From: Alphaproteobacteria bacterium
GTDB taxonomy: Bacteria; Pseudomonadota; Alphaproteobacteria; Rhodobacterales; Rhodobacteraceae
Length of the DNA stretch: 64,000 nt
Assembly: GCA_030425145.1 (NCBI GenBank)
Contig: JAUHVK010000017.1
Span: forward strand, 39,492 to 103,491
Reading direction: 5' to 3'
Both the position numbers and the translations under genes were made by a program. Under the pieces are notes generated by a model. That model made no database searches. It had not been told where the DNA came from and saw only the letters and a program-made list of their open reading frames with translations. Every line of letters starts with the position of its first letter. The stretch's first letter is position 1. Shown one piece after another: positions 8,089 through 17,156 of this stretch.

Positions 8089-9246
8089 ATGCTGGACGAA
8101 GCAATCGCCCGTACTGCTGCCTTGCAATCCCGATTGAAGGATGCCGGCATCACTCATGCCGTCTTCACCTCGGAAAGCTCCATTGCCTATCTGGCAGGAT
8201 TTTGGGGGTATCTCGGAATTGAATTCGGTCGACCCACCATGCTGGTCGTCCCGGCTGAGGACGCGCCGATTGTCATCACTCCGCTGATGGAAAGCGAAAT
8301 GGTTGCCGAGATGACGTGGGTTGAGGACGTGCGCACTTGGGAGGATATGGGCCAACGCAGTTGGGGGCGTGCGCTTGCCGGTACCCTACCCGAGGCGCCT
8401 TCGGAGATTTGGATCGAAAGGGCCGACGTGCCCGCCATTGTGCGCAACTTTCTGGACGACCGTTACCCCGACGCGAAAATCCGGGACATCGGTCCGATCC
8501 TTGGTGCGCAGCGCATGATCAAGTCGCCGCTGGAAATCGAGGTGATGAAACAGGCCGGAGAAATTGCCGGCGCGATGATGGCCGCCGCGCATGGGTCTTT
8601 GCGGGCCGGTGCCCACGAATATGAAAGCGCTCTCGCCGTGATCGAGGCAGGGACGCGCAAGGCGGCAGGATTTCTGACTGACACAGGTTGGGAGCGATTT
8701 GTCTCGCCGATGATCCACAATCTGCAAATCCTTCAAAGCGGCAAGGACGCGTCGATGGTACACAGGCGCGCATCGGTCAAAGCTTATGAGCCGTTTGATC
8801 CGGTCTATTTCTGTTTTTGCAACATGGCGCAGTTCAAACAATACAAGCTGGGCTTCGACCGCATGTTCCATATCGGTGGTGTGACAGACGATGGCGCACG
8901 CGTGCAACTGGCGGCGATTGATGCGCAACAGGCGGCCATCGCGGTGATCCGGCCCGGCATTACCGCGGAAGATGTCGCGGCTGCGGCCAACGAAGTCTAT
9001 GCCGAGCGCGGCTATCAGACCGGCTATCGCACGGGACGGTCGATTGGCGTGGCCTATCTTGAAGCCCCAGAGCTCAAAGCCGGGGACAAGACCGTTTTGC
9101 AGCCCGGCATGACCTTCGCCGTTGACGGTGGGATCTCAATCGATGGGGTGACCGCAGGCCGGATTGGCGACAGCATTGTCGTGACAGAGACCGGGTCAGA
9201 GTACCTGACGCAGTACCCGCGTGAACTCTTGATCACGGACGCCTGA
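8089..9246 (+). CDS. M24 (creatinase/aminopeptidase P fold) family protein without metal ligands
   Basis: 385 aa with the two-domain creatinase/prolidase layout: an N-terminal alpha/beta domain (1-135) and a C-terminal pita-bread domain (145-380). The positions that bind two metals in the peptidases appear replaced. The D.G..Y..D region reads NMAQFKQYKLGFD. The His of the GHGIG-type motif is R317 (GRSIG). The two late Glu are D346 (TFAVDGG) and G360 (GRIGDS). P. putida creatinase is also metal-free, so an amidine/amide hydrolase is more likely than a peptidase. The nitrilase-family gene begins four bases later, suggesting a joint C-N hydrolysis route. Substrate unknown. Confidence 0.78.
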   Translation: MLDEAIARTAALQSRLKDAGITHAVFTSESSIAYLAGFWGYLGIEFGRPTMLVVPAEDAPIVITPLMESEMVAEMTWVEDVRTWEDMGQRSWGRALAGTLPEAPSEIWIERADVPAIVRNFLDDRYPDAKIRDIGPILGAQRMIKSPLEIEVMKQAGEIAGAMMAAAHGSLRAGAHEYESALAVIEAGTRKAAGFLTDTGWERFVSPMIHNLQILQSGKDASMVHRRASVKAYEPFDPVYFCFCNMAQFKQYKLGFDRMFHIGGVTDDGARVQLAAIDAQQAAIAVIRPGITAEDVAAAANEVYAERGYQTGYRTGRSIGVAYLEAPELKAGDKTVLQPGMTFAVDGGISIDGVTAGRIGDSIVVTETGSEYLTQYPRELLITDA

Positions 9247-9250
9247 TGTG

Positions 9251-10027
9251 ATGCGCTTGGCGGTCGCCCAACCTCCGGCAGGGCTGGATACGGTCTCGGA
9301 TCGGGTCGCGTGGCTGCGCGATGCGTTACCTGATCTGACCGCCAAGGGCGTTGATCTTGTCCTTCTGCCTGAGTTGTTCCTGTGTGGTTACAATATCGGC
9401 GCCGCGCTTGCACAAATGGCCCAACCTGCCGATGGCCCGGGCTTTGACGCGATGCGGAAACTGGCGCAGGCCAGTGGGATCGCCCTGCATTACGGTTTTG
9501 CAGAGGCCGATGGTGGGATGCTTTACAATTCAGCGCTGTGCATCGACCCGGATGGAGATGTTCTGACCCACCAGCGCAAGCTCGCTATACCTCCCGGTTT
9601 TGAAAAGGATCATTTCAGCCCCGGCGCGGGATGCGCTTTGTTCACCTATTGCGGAATGCGGTTCGCCACGTTGATTTGTTACGATGCGGAATTCCCGGAA
9701 ACCGCGCGCCATGTCGCCAGCCTTGGCGCCGAAGTGGTGCTGGTTCCTACAGCCTTGTGCGCGCAATGGGGGTGGGTGGCGCATACCATGATCCCCTGCC
9801 GCGCCTATGAGAACGGGGTGTACCTTGCCTATGCGAATAGTGCCGGATCGCAAAACGGCATGGATTTTTTGGGGGCCAGTGTCATCGCCGCGCCGGACGG
9901 GACTGAGGCCGCACGCGCCGGATCAGAACCTGAGTTGATCCTTGCCGACCTTGATCCCGAAAAGATCAGACAGGCGCAAGCAAGGCTGCCATATCTTAAG
10001 GATCGCCTGTCTTTGAAACTGAGCTGA
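9251..10027 (+). CDS. Carbon-nitrogen hydrolase (nitrilase superfamily)
   Basis: Amidohydrolase with the alpha-beta-beta-alpha nitrilase fold, 258 aa. The catalytic triad is visible, numbering from the ATG at 9251: E41 (LLPELFLCGYN), K110 (HQRKLAIP) and C143 (LICYDAEFPE). A GTG one codon upstream could also start translation. The gene follows the M24-like gene by four bases and is surely co-transcribed with it. The pair probably acts on one nitrogenous compound. Specific substrate class not assignable from sequence alone. Confidence 0.87.
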   Translation: MRLAVAQPPAGLDTVSDRVAWLRDALPDLTAKGVDLVLLPELFLCGYNIGAALAQMAQPADGPGFDAMRKLAQASGIALHYGFAEADGGMLYNSALCIDPDGDVLTHQRKLAIPPGFEKDHFSPGAGCALFTYCGMRFATLICYDAEFPETARHVASLGAEVVLVPTALCAQWGWVAHTMIPCRAYENGVYLAYANSAGSQNGMDFLGASVIAAPDGTEAARAGSEPELILADLDPEKIRQAQARLPYLKDRLSLKLS

Positions 10028-10111
10028 TCGAATGGTCCGATACGACGGGTCAGGGTGTCGCGTTGCCCAAAGTCGGGTGGCCCCTAGGTCTTGCGCAAAG
10101 GAGGCCTTTCG

Positions 10112-10492
10112 ATGCCCGACACCCGAGTGCTTTACAATGCGCAATGCCCCGTCTGTTCATTCGAGATCAACCACTATGCAGCCTATGCCAAGCGTGAAGG
10201 GCTGCCGATCCGCTTCGAAGATCTGAACGGGCCGGAACGTGCGGCTTGGGGAATTGACGAAGACATCGCGGCGAGGCGCCTCTACGTGCTGCGGGACGGT
10301 GAACTGACCAGCGGCGTTCCGGCGTTCCTAATCCTGTGGCGTGAGATGCCGCGCTATCGGTGGCTGGCGCGGATCGTCGGGCTGCCGGGAATCCGACAGG
10401 TGGCCTCCGTTGTCTATGACCACGTTCTGGCCCCGGTGATTTATCGCTGGCATCTGCGCCGCAAGGCACGGCAGGTCAGCCAATCAGTATAA
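10112..10492 (+). CDS. DCC-family thiol-disulfide oxidoreductase-like protein (DUF393)
   Basis: 126 aa. The N-terminus LYNAQCPVCSFEINHY contains the CxxC of the DUF393/DCC family, which has a thioredoxin-like arrangement and ends in VYDHVLAPVIYRW. The start at 10112 is supported by a strong Shine-Dalgarno AAAGGAGG at 10097-10104. The redox partner is unknown. Its 3' end overlaps that of dgkA on the opposite strand by 17 bases. Confidence 0.86.
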   Translation: MPDTRVLYNAQCPVCSFEINHYAAYAKREGLPIRFEDLNGPERAAWGIDEDIAARRLYVLRDGELTSGVPAFLILWREMPRYRWLARIVGLPGIRQVASVVYDHVLAPVIYRWHLRRKARQVSQSV

Positions 10493-10823
10493 CCGCCCAC
10501 GCCACACCGGCGGCGATCGAGGCCACAGCCACTCCCGCGCTGCCCGCATCTTTGGCGCGTTTTGCCAGCGGGTGCTCTTCGGTCGAGATGTAGTCGATGG
10601 CGTCTTCGATGGCGGTATTGAGCAGTTCGGCAGCGAGGATTAGGAGACCCAGCGCCAAAATCACCGCGCGTTCCACCGGGCTCAGCGGCAGCAGAAAAGC
10701 CAGCGCGGCGGAGATCAGATTGGCCCAGACCCAGCTGCGGAAACTGTGTTCCGTGCGCCAGGTCGCGGTCACGCCGGCCCAGGACCAGATGCAGCGCAGT
10801 TTGAGGCGTCTGAGAAACTCCAT
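10476..10823 (-). CDS. dgkA: Diacylglycerol kinase (prokaryotic DgkA)
   Basis: Small integral membrane kinase that recycles diacylglycerol to phosphatidic acid. 115 aa with three hydrophobic helices. The catalytic signature is ELLNTAIEDAIDYI (E66, N69, E73), followed by the conserved AKRAKDAGSAGV loop. The ATG at 10823 is chosen because it precedes a family-like amphipathic N-terminus; the open upstream codons overlap the IMPACT-domain gene. Nine bases separate it from that upstream gene on the same strand. Confidence 0.92.
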   Translation of the reverse strand: MEFLRRLKLRCIWSWAGVTATWRTEHSFRSWVWANLISAALAFLLPLSPVERAVILALGLLILAAELLNTAIEDAIDYISTEEHPLAKRAKDAGSAGVAVASIAAGVAWAVILIG

Positions 10824-10831
10824 GCTGCAGC

Positions 10832-11185
10832 CTAATCCGTGTTGTCGAGGTAATGGCGCACGCAATCCTGCACATGGCGAAACCTATCGCCGCCCAGATG
10901 CTTGCCGCCATACCAGCGGGTTACGACTATCACGTGATCCGTCAGCCCTTCGCGTTCCAGCATTTGCAGAATGATCTGCCCTGCCCCGCCTTCGCCATCA
11001 TCATTCTTGAGCGGCGTGCCATCGGAGAACACGACAGCCCAGGTGTTATGAGTAGCCTTGGCGTATTTCTTGCCGCGCTTCAGGGTTTTGAGAAAGCCGT
11101 CCACCTCGGCGCGGCTGGCCGCTGGCCCGCCACTCACCGCGTATTTCGAGCCGCGGTCAGAGATGACGCCCTCAAACTGTTTCAT
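10832..11185 (-). CDS. YigZ/IMPACT N-terminal domain protein
   Basis: 117-aa protein containing only the UPF0029 (IMPACT) N-terminal domain. The signature is NDDGEGGAG...VVTRWYGGKHLGGDRF. E. coli YigZ has a second, C-terminal domain that is absent here. Family members are linked to translation stress, but the bacterial function is unsettled. Its first 14 bases overlap the end of the preceding gene, so the two are translationally coupled. Confidence 0.85.
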   Translation of the reverse strand: MKQFEGVISDRGSKYAVSGGPAASRAEVDGFLKTLKRGKKYAKATHNTWAVVFSDGTPLKNDDGEGGAGQIILQMLEREGLTDHVIVVTRWYGGKHLGGDRFRHVQDCVRHYLDNTD

Positions 11186-11630
11186 CTTCCAGATGCAGCT
11201 TCATATCGACCAGCACCTGTTGCAGCGCGAGCGTTTCCCGCAAAAGGCGGCGCGCCTCGTTGGCGCTGATCACACCGTCTTCGATGGATTGGTGGTATTC
11301 CGCCATCAGCATCGCAAACCGCTGGCTGAGCGCAACAACGTCAGAATTCACGCCGCCCTTGCGATCCGTGTTGTCGCGGCGTTCGTCGAAGGACAGGGTG
11401 ATGCCATTGAGCTCTGCCAATGCAGATGTCACATGCGGGTAGCTGGATACCTGCTCGAGCGCTGCAACCGCGTCCACGGGAATGAACCGGTCCGCGTGTT
11501 CATCATGGTCAGCATAATATCTGCCAAGGGTTGCCTTGGACTTGCCGGTGATGTCGCAGGCTTTTTCGATGCCGACATCTTTTACCAGCAACTCTGTATG
11601 CTTTTTCAGATACGAACCGAATGTTGGCAT
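11172..11630 (-). CDS. Hypothetical DNA-binding-like protein
   Basis: 152 aa, not firmly recognised. The N-terminal half (KACDITGKSKATLGRYY...FIPVDAVAALEQ) resembles helix-turn-helix segments of phage CII-like regulators. The C-terminal half is a long predicted helix (VALSQRFAMLMAEY...RLLRETLALQQVLVD). It may be a small regulator. It is first in a leftward operon with the IMPACT-domain gene and dgkA. The 290 bases upstream, to tdk, contain its promoter and no other feature I can name. Confidence 0.6.
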   Translation of the reverse strand: MPTFGSYLKKHTELLVKDVGIEKACDITGKSKATLGRYYADHDEHADRFIPVDAVAALEQVSSYPHVTSALAELNGITLSFDERRDNTDRKGGVNSDVVALSQRFAMLMAEYHQSIEDGVISANEARRLLRETLALQQVLVDMKLHLEDETV

Positions 11631-11920
11631 TACGAACCCCTTGCTCGTTCCCGAACAAATGGGAACTCAGGGACTTCTTTCCCCTGACTGGTTGCACAAT
11701 GCAATGGCACAGCTGGAACAGACCCGAATTAGTCGGGCACAGGAGGCACGAGGGGCACGGTTTCGACCGTTGGTCGATGGCAAGAGCCGGGATGCGCGCG
11801 CATTCTGCATGTAAGTGGCGCCTTTGACGGTCAGGATCGCCACTTGCCGAACAGATGGTGCCGCGCATCCCGGGTTTACCGCACTTGCGCGCCGGGACGG
11901 GTTGCGGCACATGGCTGGGC

Positions 11921-12502
11921 ATGGCGAAGCTCTATTTCAACTACTCCACCATGAACGCAGGCAAATCGACCCTGCTGCTTCAGGCTGCGCACAATTACGA
12001 AGAGCGCGGCATGTCGGTCTACCGGATGACGGCGGCCTTCGACGACCGCGCCGGACAGGGCAAGATCGGATCCCGTATCGGATTTGCACGCGAAGCGGAT
12101 ACGTTTTCACCGTCAGATGACCTTTTTGCCCGGATCAGGGGCGTTCTGGCCGAAACAAAACTGGCCTGCATCTTCATCGACGAGGCACAATTCCTGACAC
12201 CGGATCAGGTGTGGCAACTGGCGCGGGTCGCGGATGATCTGGGTGTGCCAGTAATGGCGTATGGGCTGCGGGTGGATTTTCAGGGTCAGTTGTTTCCCGG
12301 GTCTGCAACGTTGCTCGCGCTGGCGGATTCGCTGCGCGAGGTGCGCACGATTTGCCATTGCGGGCGCAAGGCGACGATGGTGGTTCGCAAAGACGATCAG
12401 GGCCGGGTCCTGACCGAAGGCGCGCAGGTTCAGATCGGTGGCAATGAGACATATGTGAGCCTTTGCCGAAAGCATTGGCGGCAGGAAACCGGTTCGGTCT
12501 GA
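11921..12502 (+). CDS. tdk: Thymidine kinase (type II)
   Basis: Phosphorylates thymidine for salvage, using ATP. Numbered from the ATG at 11921 (193 aa): P-loop MNAGKST (11-17), catalytic Glu in DEAQF (E88), and a structural zinc site C145, C147, C182, H185 (CHCGRK...CRKHW), with the flexible lasso between. The ATG is chosen because MAKLYFNYSTMNAGKS is the canonical start; the open upstream frame is not conserved-looking. Confidence 0.93.
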   Translation: MAKLYFNYSTMNAGKSTLLLQAAHNYEERGMSVYRMTAAFDDRAGQGKIGSRIGFAREADTFSPSDDLFARIRGVLAETKLACIFIDEAQFLTPDQVWQLARVADDLGVPVMAYGLRVDFQGQLFPGSATLLALADSLREVRTICHCGRKATMVVRKDDQGRVLTEGAQVQIGGNETYVSLCRKHWRQETGSV

Positions 12503-12600
12503 GCCGAAAAAGTTCCATCCAAAAGCAAAAATATTCCGTGGAACATCGTGCGACGAGCCCGGGTTATGCCTGCAGAAGCAACACAGCTTAGGAGGTTATC

Positions 12601-13098
12601 ATGACCAAGTTCTTCGCAAGCGCTATCGCACTGACCGTCGCAACATCCGGCGCATGGGCTGGCAGCCATTCGACTGGCGAAATGACGACAGAGAGTTCCA
12701 CGACGACCCCGATGATGGAGACCAGCGTGGTGACCAACATGTCGCTCGACGACCCGGCAAACCTGATCCGCACACGCGACATCACGGGTGGCGACGTCTA
12801 CACCACCAATGCCGCCAATGACGAAGGTTGGTCGATGGACACCGTCTATTCCGAAATTGGCGCAGACTGGAACGATATCGGTGAAATCGAAGACATCATC
12901 CTGAACAAGGACGGCCAGATGATCGGTATCGTGGCCGAAATCGGTGGCTTCCTCGACATCGCCGACAAGCACGTGATGATCCCGATTTCCGACGTGAACC
13001 TCGTGGCTGTCGACGACCGCACCTATGCATTCGTGACCAAGCACAGCGAAGAAACGCTGGAGCAGATGGAATCGGTAGACGAAGGCTTCTGGAATTGA
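12601..13098 (+). CDS. Exported PRC-barrel domain protein
   Basis: 165 aa. A clear Sec signal peptide (MTKFFASAIALTVATSGAWA) is followed by an acidic Thr/Ser-rich stretch and one PRC-barrel (about residues 85-155: DWNDIGEIEDIILNKDGQMIG...VGGFLDIADKHVMI-like pattern). Such periplasmic PRC proteins are common in the group, with unknown role, and are often stress related. Strong Shine-Dalgarno (AGGAGG) six bases before the ATG. Single gene closed by its own terminator. Confidence 0.84.
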   Translation: MTKFFASAIALTVATSGAWAGSHSTGEMTTESSTTTPMMETSVVTNMSLDDPANLIRTRDITGGDVYTTNAANDEGWSMDTVYSEIGADWNDIGEIEDIILNKDGQMIGIVAEIGGFLDIADKHVMIPISDVNLVAVDDRTYAFVTKHSEETLEQMESVDEGFWN

Positions 13099-13124
13099 AG
13101 TCTCCGGCGTTGATCAAGAAAGAA

Positions 13125-13150
13125 AGAGGGCCAATCGGCCCTCTTTTTTT
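13125..13150. terminator. Bidirectional Rho-independent terminator
   Basis: AGAGGGCC (13125-13132), loop AATC, GGCCCTCT (13137-13144), then T run. An A-rich stretch on the other side allows it to serve also the convergent KAS III gene ending at 13155. Confidence 0.92.
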
Positions 13151-13154
13151 GTGC

Positions 13155-14273
13155 TCAAGCGCGCTCGACCAGGACAGAGCCGACGGAGTATCCAGCGCCG
13201 AAGGAACAGATCACCCCTCGATCCCCCGGTTGCATGTCACCGGAGTATTTCGAAAAGGCGATGATCGATCCCGCCGAAGACGTGTTGGCATAGTCTTGCA
13301 GGATGTTCGGCTGTTCACCCGGCTCGGGTGTGCGACCCAGAACCTTTTTTCCGATGAAATCGTTCATCGTCTTGTTCGCCTGATGCAGCCACAGCCGTTT
13401 CAGGCTGTCGGCCTGCCACCCTTCATCTTCGAGATGGCCGAGGATATGCGCCGACACCATCGGCAGCACTTCCTTGAACACCTTGCGGCCGTTCTGCATG
13501 AACTGCATGTCGCGGCGGTCTTCCATCTGGTCGCGGGTGCGGCGCAGGAAACCGTTGTTGTTGCGGATGTTGTTGGAGAACTCGGTCGCACAGCGCGTTC
13601 CGTGGATGGTGAAATGCGCGCCCTTGGCGTTTGCGTCGGGTTCGATGACCACAGCGGTGGCCACATCACCGAAGATGAAGTGGCAGTCCCGGTCCCGCCA
13701 TTCGAGATGGGCGGAACAAATCTCGGGGTTCACCACGATGGCACATTTGACAGATCCTGACCGCACCATGTCCGCCGCCGCCTGAATACCGAAGGTGGCC
13801 GAGGAACAGGCCACGTTCATATCAAAGGCAAAGCCGCCAGCGCCGATCAGGCTTTGAATCTCCACCGCTACCGCCGGATACGCGCGTTCGTGGTTCGACG
13901 CGGCACAGATCACCAGATCAACTTCCGAGGCCTCGCGCCCGGCCTGCGCCAGTGCCTTGTTGATCGCATCGACCGCCATTTCCGCCATGATCGACGGCTC
14001 GTCGTCCGAGCGCGCCCGCAGGCGTGGGAACATGCGATTGGGGTCAAGCACACCGGTCTTGTCCATCACATAGCGTTGCTCGATACCGGAGGCGGAGACG
14101 ATGAATTCTGCGCTGGAATGCGGCACCGCCTCCATATCCCCCACAGCAATCGCATCGGCGTTCTCGGCGTTGACCCGATCGGCATAGGCGTTGAAGGCCA
14201 CCACAAGTTCATCATTGGTGATGATGTTCTCAAGGGTAAACACACCGCTTCCGGTGATGGCGGGCTGGATCAT
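13155..14273 (-). CDS. Beta-ketoacyl-ACP synthase III (KAS III-like)
   Basis: Thiolase-fold condensing enzyme, 372 aa. The triad is Cys156 (NVACSSATFG), His297 (WLHQANKTMN) and Asn330 (DYANTSSAGS), exactly in the FabH order. It is longer than E. coli FabH and has the extended N-terminal half of a FabH-like subgroup, so it may not be the housekeeping enzyme that initiates fatty-acid synthesis. The ATG at 14273 is preferred over an upstream start eight codons earlier. It is last in a leftward set starting at ybjN, but 118 bases separate it from the dehydrogenase gene. Confidence 0.88.
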   Translation of the reverse strand: MIQPAITGSGVFTLENIITNDELVVAFNAYADRVNAENADAIAVGDMEAVPHSSAEFIVSASGIEQRYVMDKTGVLDPNRMFPRLRARSDDEPSIMAEMAVDAINKALAQAGREASEVDLVICAASNHERAYPAVAVEIQSLIGAGGFAFDMNVACSSATFGIQAAADMVRSGSVKCAIVVNPEICSAHLEWRDRDCHFIFGDVATAVVIEPDANAKGAHFTIHGTRCATEFSNNIRNNNGFLRRTRDQMEDRRDMQFMQNGRKVFKEVLPMVSAHILGHLEDEGWQADSLKRLWLHQANKTMNDFIGKKVLGRTPEPGEQPNILQDYANTSSAGSIIAFSKYSGDMQPGDRGVICSFGAGYSVGSVLVERA

Positions 14274-14391
14274 GGTTCGGGTCCTTTTTGCGTGCAAGGA
14301 CCAGACTGCACCCGCGCTCCGGGGTCAAGTGCGACGCTACGCAATAGCAAAGCGTTTAGATCGGAACGGGCTTTCGCCAGTTCCGTGAGTT

Positions 14392-15345
14392 CTAGACAGC
14401 GTTGGGAAGGGGTTGCCCCTTGGCAAAGGCAATCGCATTGTCGACCGCCATCAGCCCCATCGCCGTTCGCACCTCAAGCGCGGCCGTACCCAGATGCGGC
14501 AGGAGCGTGACGTTCTCCATGTCGATCAACGCCTGCGGCACCTTCGGCTCGAACTCATAAACATCAAGCCCCGCCCCGGCGATCCGGCCTTCGGACAGCG
14601 CCGCGATCAGATCAGCCTCGTTCACCACATCCCCGCGCGCGATGTTCACCAGATGAGCGTGCGGCTGCATGGTGTTCAGGACCGAAGCGTCGATCAGGTG
14701 GTGGGTCTCCGCGCCACCGGGTACGGCGACCACCATCACATCCACCTGAGCCGCAAGATCGGTCAGGTTGAACACTTGTTCAGCAGGGAACGGCATCTCT
14801 TTCGGGGATCGGTTATAATACTTCACGGCCATGCCAAAGCCGAAATGCGCGCGTTGCGCGATGGCCTGCCCGATGCGGCCCATACCAACCACACCCAAGG
14901 TCTTGCCGGACATGTGCAGACCCAATAGCTGTGTTGGATGCCAGCCTTCCCATTGCCCTGCCCGCACTAGGCGTTCGCCCTCACCGGCGCGGCGGCAGGT
15001 CATCAGCATCAGGGTCAGAGCGATGTCAGCGGTGGCGTCTGTCACCGCGCCGGGGGTGTTGGTCACCTCAATCCCCGCAACCCGCGCCGCCACAGCGTCG
15101 ATATGGTTGTACCCCACCCCGAAATTCGCCAGCAGCTTGGTCCGTTTCTCCGGCACCGCATCAAAAATGTCCGCACGATAGGCGTCTCCCAAGGTGGGGA
15201 GCACCACGTCATACGCCGAAAGGCTTTGGACCAGTTCTTCGCGGCTCAGCGGCGCGGTGTTGTCGCGCACGGTTACATCAAACACCTCTCGGGCCTTCGC
15301 CAGAACCGGATCAGGAAGTTTGCGGGTGATCAGAAGATTCAGCAC
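14392..15345 (-). CDS. D-isomer 2-hydroxyacid dehydrogenase (glyoxylate/hydroxypyruvate reductase type)
   Basis: NAD(P)-dependent dehydrogenase, 317 aa. It has a Rossmann motif GVVGMGRIGQ and the catalytic Arg (NIARGDVV), Glu (DVYEFEP) and His (LPHLGTA) of the family. Likely reduces glyoxylate or hydroxypyruvate; the exact substrate is not readable. Its first seven bases overlap the end of csaA, so translation is coupled. Confidence 0.88.
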   Translation of the reverse strand: MLNLLITRKLPDPVLAKAREVFDVTVRDNTAPLSREELVQSLSAYDVVLPTLGDAYRADIFDAVPEKRTKLLANFGVGYNHIDAVAARVAGIEVTNTPGAVTDATADIALTLMLMTCRRAGEGERLVRAGQWEGWHPTQLLGLHMSGKTLGVVGMGRIGQAIAQRAHFGFGMAVKYYNRSPKEMPFPAEQVFNLTDLAAQVDVMVVAVPGGAETHHLIDASVLNTMQPHAHLVNIARGDVVNEADLIAALSEGRIAGAGLDVYEFEPKVPQALIDMENVTLLPHLGTAALEVRTAMGLMAVDNAIAFAKGQPLPNAV

Positions 15346-15680
15346 AGGCGCGCTCCGTTTGGTGTGTCTTTGTCGGGTACGGCCAGGACGATAGCCTCAC
15401 CCGCATCATAGAACCCAAGCACCAGAGCCTCGGACATGAACGGTCCGATCTGGCGCGGTGGGAAATTGACTACGCCCATGACCTTTTTGCCGACCAGCGT
15501 TTCCGGGTCATAATGTACAGTGATCTGGGCCGAGGATTTCTTGACGCCGATCTCGTCTCCGTAATCGACCCAGAGCTTGATCGCGGGTTTGCGCGCCTCG
15601 GGGAAAGGTTCCGCCTGAATGACGGTGCCGACACGAATGTCGACCTTCATGAAATCGTCGAACGTGATCTGATCAGCCAT
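15339..15680 (-). CDS. csaA: tRNA-binding protein CsaA
   Basis: 113-aa single OB-fold tRNA-binding domain related to the MetRS C-terminus. Signature: MADQITFDDFMKVDIRVGTV...NFPPRQIGPFMSEALVLG. In Bacillus, CsaA has export chaperone activity; in proteobacteria the role is less clear. The ATG at 15680 gives the canonical start. It overlaps proC by eight bases upstream and the dehydrogenase gene by seven downstream. Confidence 0.9.
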   Translation of the reverse strand: MADQITFDDFMKVDIRVGTVIQAEPFPEARKPAIKLWVDYGDEIGVKKSSAQITVHYDPETLVGKKVMGVVNFPPRQIGPFMSEALVLGFYDAGEAIVLAVPDKDTPNGARLC

Positions 15681-16488
15681 TGGCAAGCTCCTTGGACCGC
15701 TTCGTGGCCGCGTCGATGGTCTGTGCGATGAGCGGCGGCAGGCCAGTCTCTTCATCCATCAAAACGTTCAACCCGGCTTGCGTGGTGCCGTTGGGGCTTG
15801 TGACGTTGACGCGCAGCTGGCTCGGGGTTTCCTCGGCCTGCATCGCCAGCGCACCAGAGCCGGCGACAGTCGCCTTTGCCAGCGTCATGGCAAGATCGGG
15901 TGCCAAGCCCTGCGCTTCTCCAGCGCGGGCCAGACATTCGATCATGTGGAACACGTAGGCCGGGCCAGAGCCGCTGAGCCCGGTGACCGCATCCATCTGG
16001 TCTTCGGTCTCGAGCCGCACCGTCTGACCAATAGCCGAGAGCAGGGTTTCGGCCATCTGCACCTGCTGTTCGGACACGCATGCGTTGCCGATGATTGCGG
16101 TGATCCCCTGCTTCACGGCGGCGGGCGTGTTAGGGATGGAGCGGATGACCGGAGTCTGCGCGCCAAGCATCTCCTCGAAGGTGGCGATCGTGATGCCAGC
16201 GGCAACCGACAGGAACAGAGTGTCGCCATTGCCCAAAGGTGCCAGTGTCGGCAGTGCATCGCGCATGATCTGCGGCTTGACGGCGACCAGCACAATGGCC
16301 GGGTTTTCCGGCAAATTCGTATTGAGGTGTACGCCTTGTGCCTGAACCCAATCAGACGGATTCGGATCGTTGACCCAGACCGAGGTTGCGGGCACCCCCC
16401 CGGCCAGCCAACCTTCGAGCATGGCCGATCCCATTTTGCCACAGCCCAAAAGAACAAGACCGCGCTTGGCGATATCGGAATTCTGCAT
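15673..16488 (-). CDS. proC: Pyrroline-5-carboxylate reductase
   Basis: Final step of proline synthesis: reduces pyrroline-5-carboxylate with NAD(P)H. 271 aa, Rossmann motif LLGCGKMGSAM at the N-terminus, and the signature VTGLSGSGPAYVF...TVAGSGAL with the C-terminal V(T)SPNGTTQAGL motif. It lies between ybjN and csaA in a tightly packed leftward set. Confidence 0.95.
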   Translation of the reverse strand: MQNSDIAKRGLVLLGCGKMGSAMLEGWLAGGVPATSVWVNDPNPSDWVQAQGVHLNTNLPENPAIVLVAVKPQIMRDALPTLAPLGNGDTLFLSVAAGITIATFEEMLGAQTPVIRSIPNTPAAVKQGITAIIGNACVSEQQVQMAETLLSAIGQTVRLETEDQMDAVTGLSGSGPAYVFHMIECLARAGEAQGLAPDLAMTLAKATVAGSGALAMQAEETPSQLRVNVTSPNGTTQAGLNVLMDEETGLPPLIAQTIDAATKRSKELANG

Positions 16489-16520
16489 GATGCCCCCTCG
16501 TTTTGCGTTGGGGGCCAGTG

Positions 16521-17021
16521 TTACGCGCGGCCGTAAGCCTCTGCAATGGCGACCTCGATCGCATCTTTCGGATCACGGTTGCCCCAGACAACCAGCTGGA
16601 ACGCCGGGTAATACCGCTCTGCACTCATCACCGCGCAATTGATCATCGTGTCGATCTGTTCGGCGCTGGCGACATTGCCACCGGCCAGAACCAGACCGTA
16701 GCGATAGACCATCAGCTTTGCCTCTTCCCAATAGGTGAAGGCTCCTGCCCAGCACTGGTCGTTCACAAGGTTCAACCCGGCATGGAGCGCGGACATCCGG
16801 TCGGCTGGCGGGTCCATGTCAAAGGTGCAGATCAGGCGCAGTGTTTCGTCATAGGGCGACCACGCCAGAGTGATCGAATAGGTCCGCCACTGGCCTTCCA
16901 CCGCCATCGCAATCTGGTCTTCAGCGATACGGTCGAAATCCCAGTCGTGGTGGTTGGCGATGTTCTCAACGATGTCGATCGGGTGGATGTCGTCTTCAAG
17001 ATACTGCTCGGACAGGGCCAT
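16521..17021 (-). CDS. YbjN domain-containing protein
   Basis: 166-aa soluble protein of the YbjN family (type III secretion chaperone-like fold). Signature ...IDIVENIANHHDWDFDRI..., with a central ITLAWSPYDETLRLICTFDM strand pair. Function in this group unknown; E. coli YbjN affects motility and stress. The gene lies 32 bases upstream of proC on the same strand. Its own upstream region carries DnaA-box-like sequences (17157-17236). Confidence 0.85.
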   Translation of the reverse strand: MALSEQYLEDDIHPIDIVENIANHHDWDFDRIAEDQIAMAVEGQWRTYSITLAWSPYDETLRLICTFDMDPPADRMSALHAGLNLVNDQCWAGAFTYWEEAKLMVYRYGLVLAGGNVASAEQIDTMINCAVMSAERYYPAFQLVVWGNRDPKDAIEVAIAEAYGRA

Positions 17022-17156
17022 GATGCCGCCTCCTGTTGCCTGTGCGGAAAGGCGGACTGTGCCCTACCTTTCGGTGCCTGCTCTAGGGGCTGCGTTGTAT
17101 TGCCGTCCCCCTACAACATATGCTGCATGGGCTAAGCCGCTGCGTAAAGTAATAAT

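Noticed and set aside
11855..11920. Upstream extension of thymidine kinase
   Set aside because: MAKLYFNYSTMNAGKS at 11921 is the canonical N-terminus.
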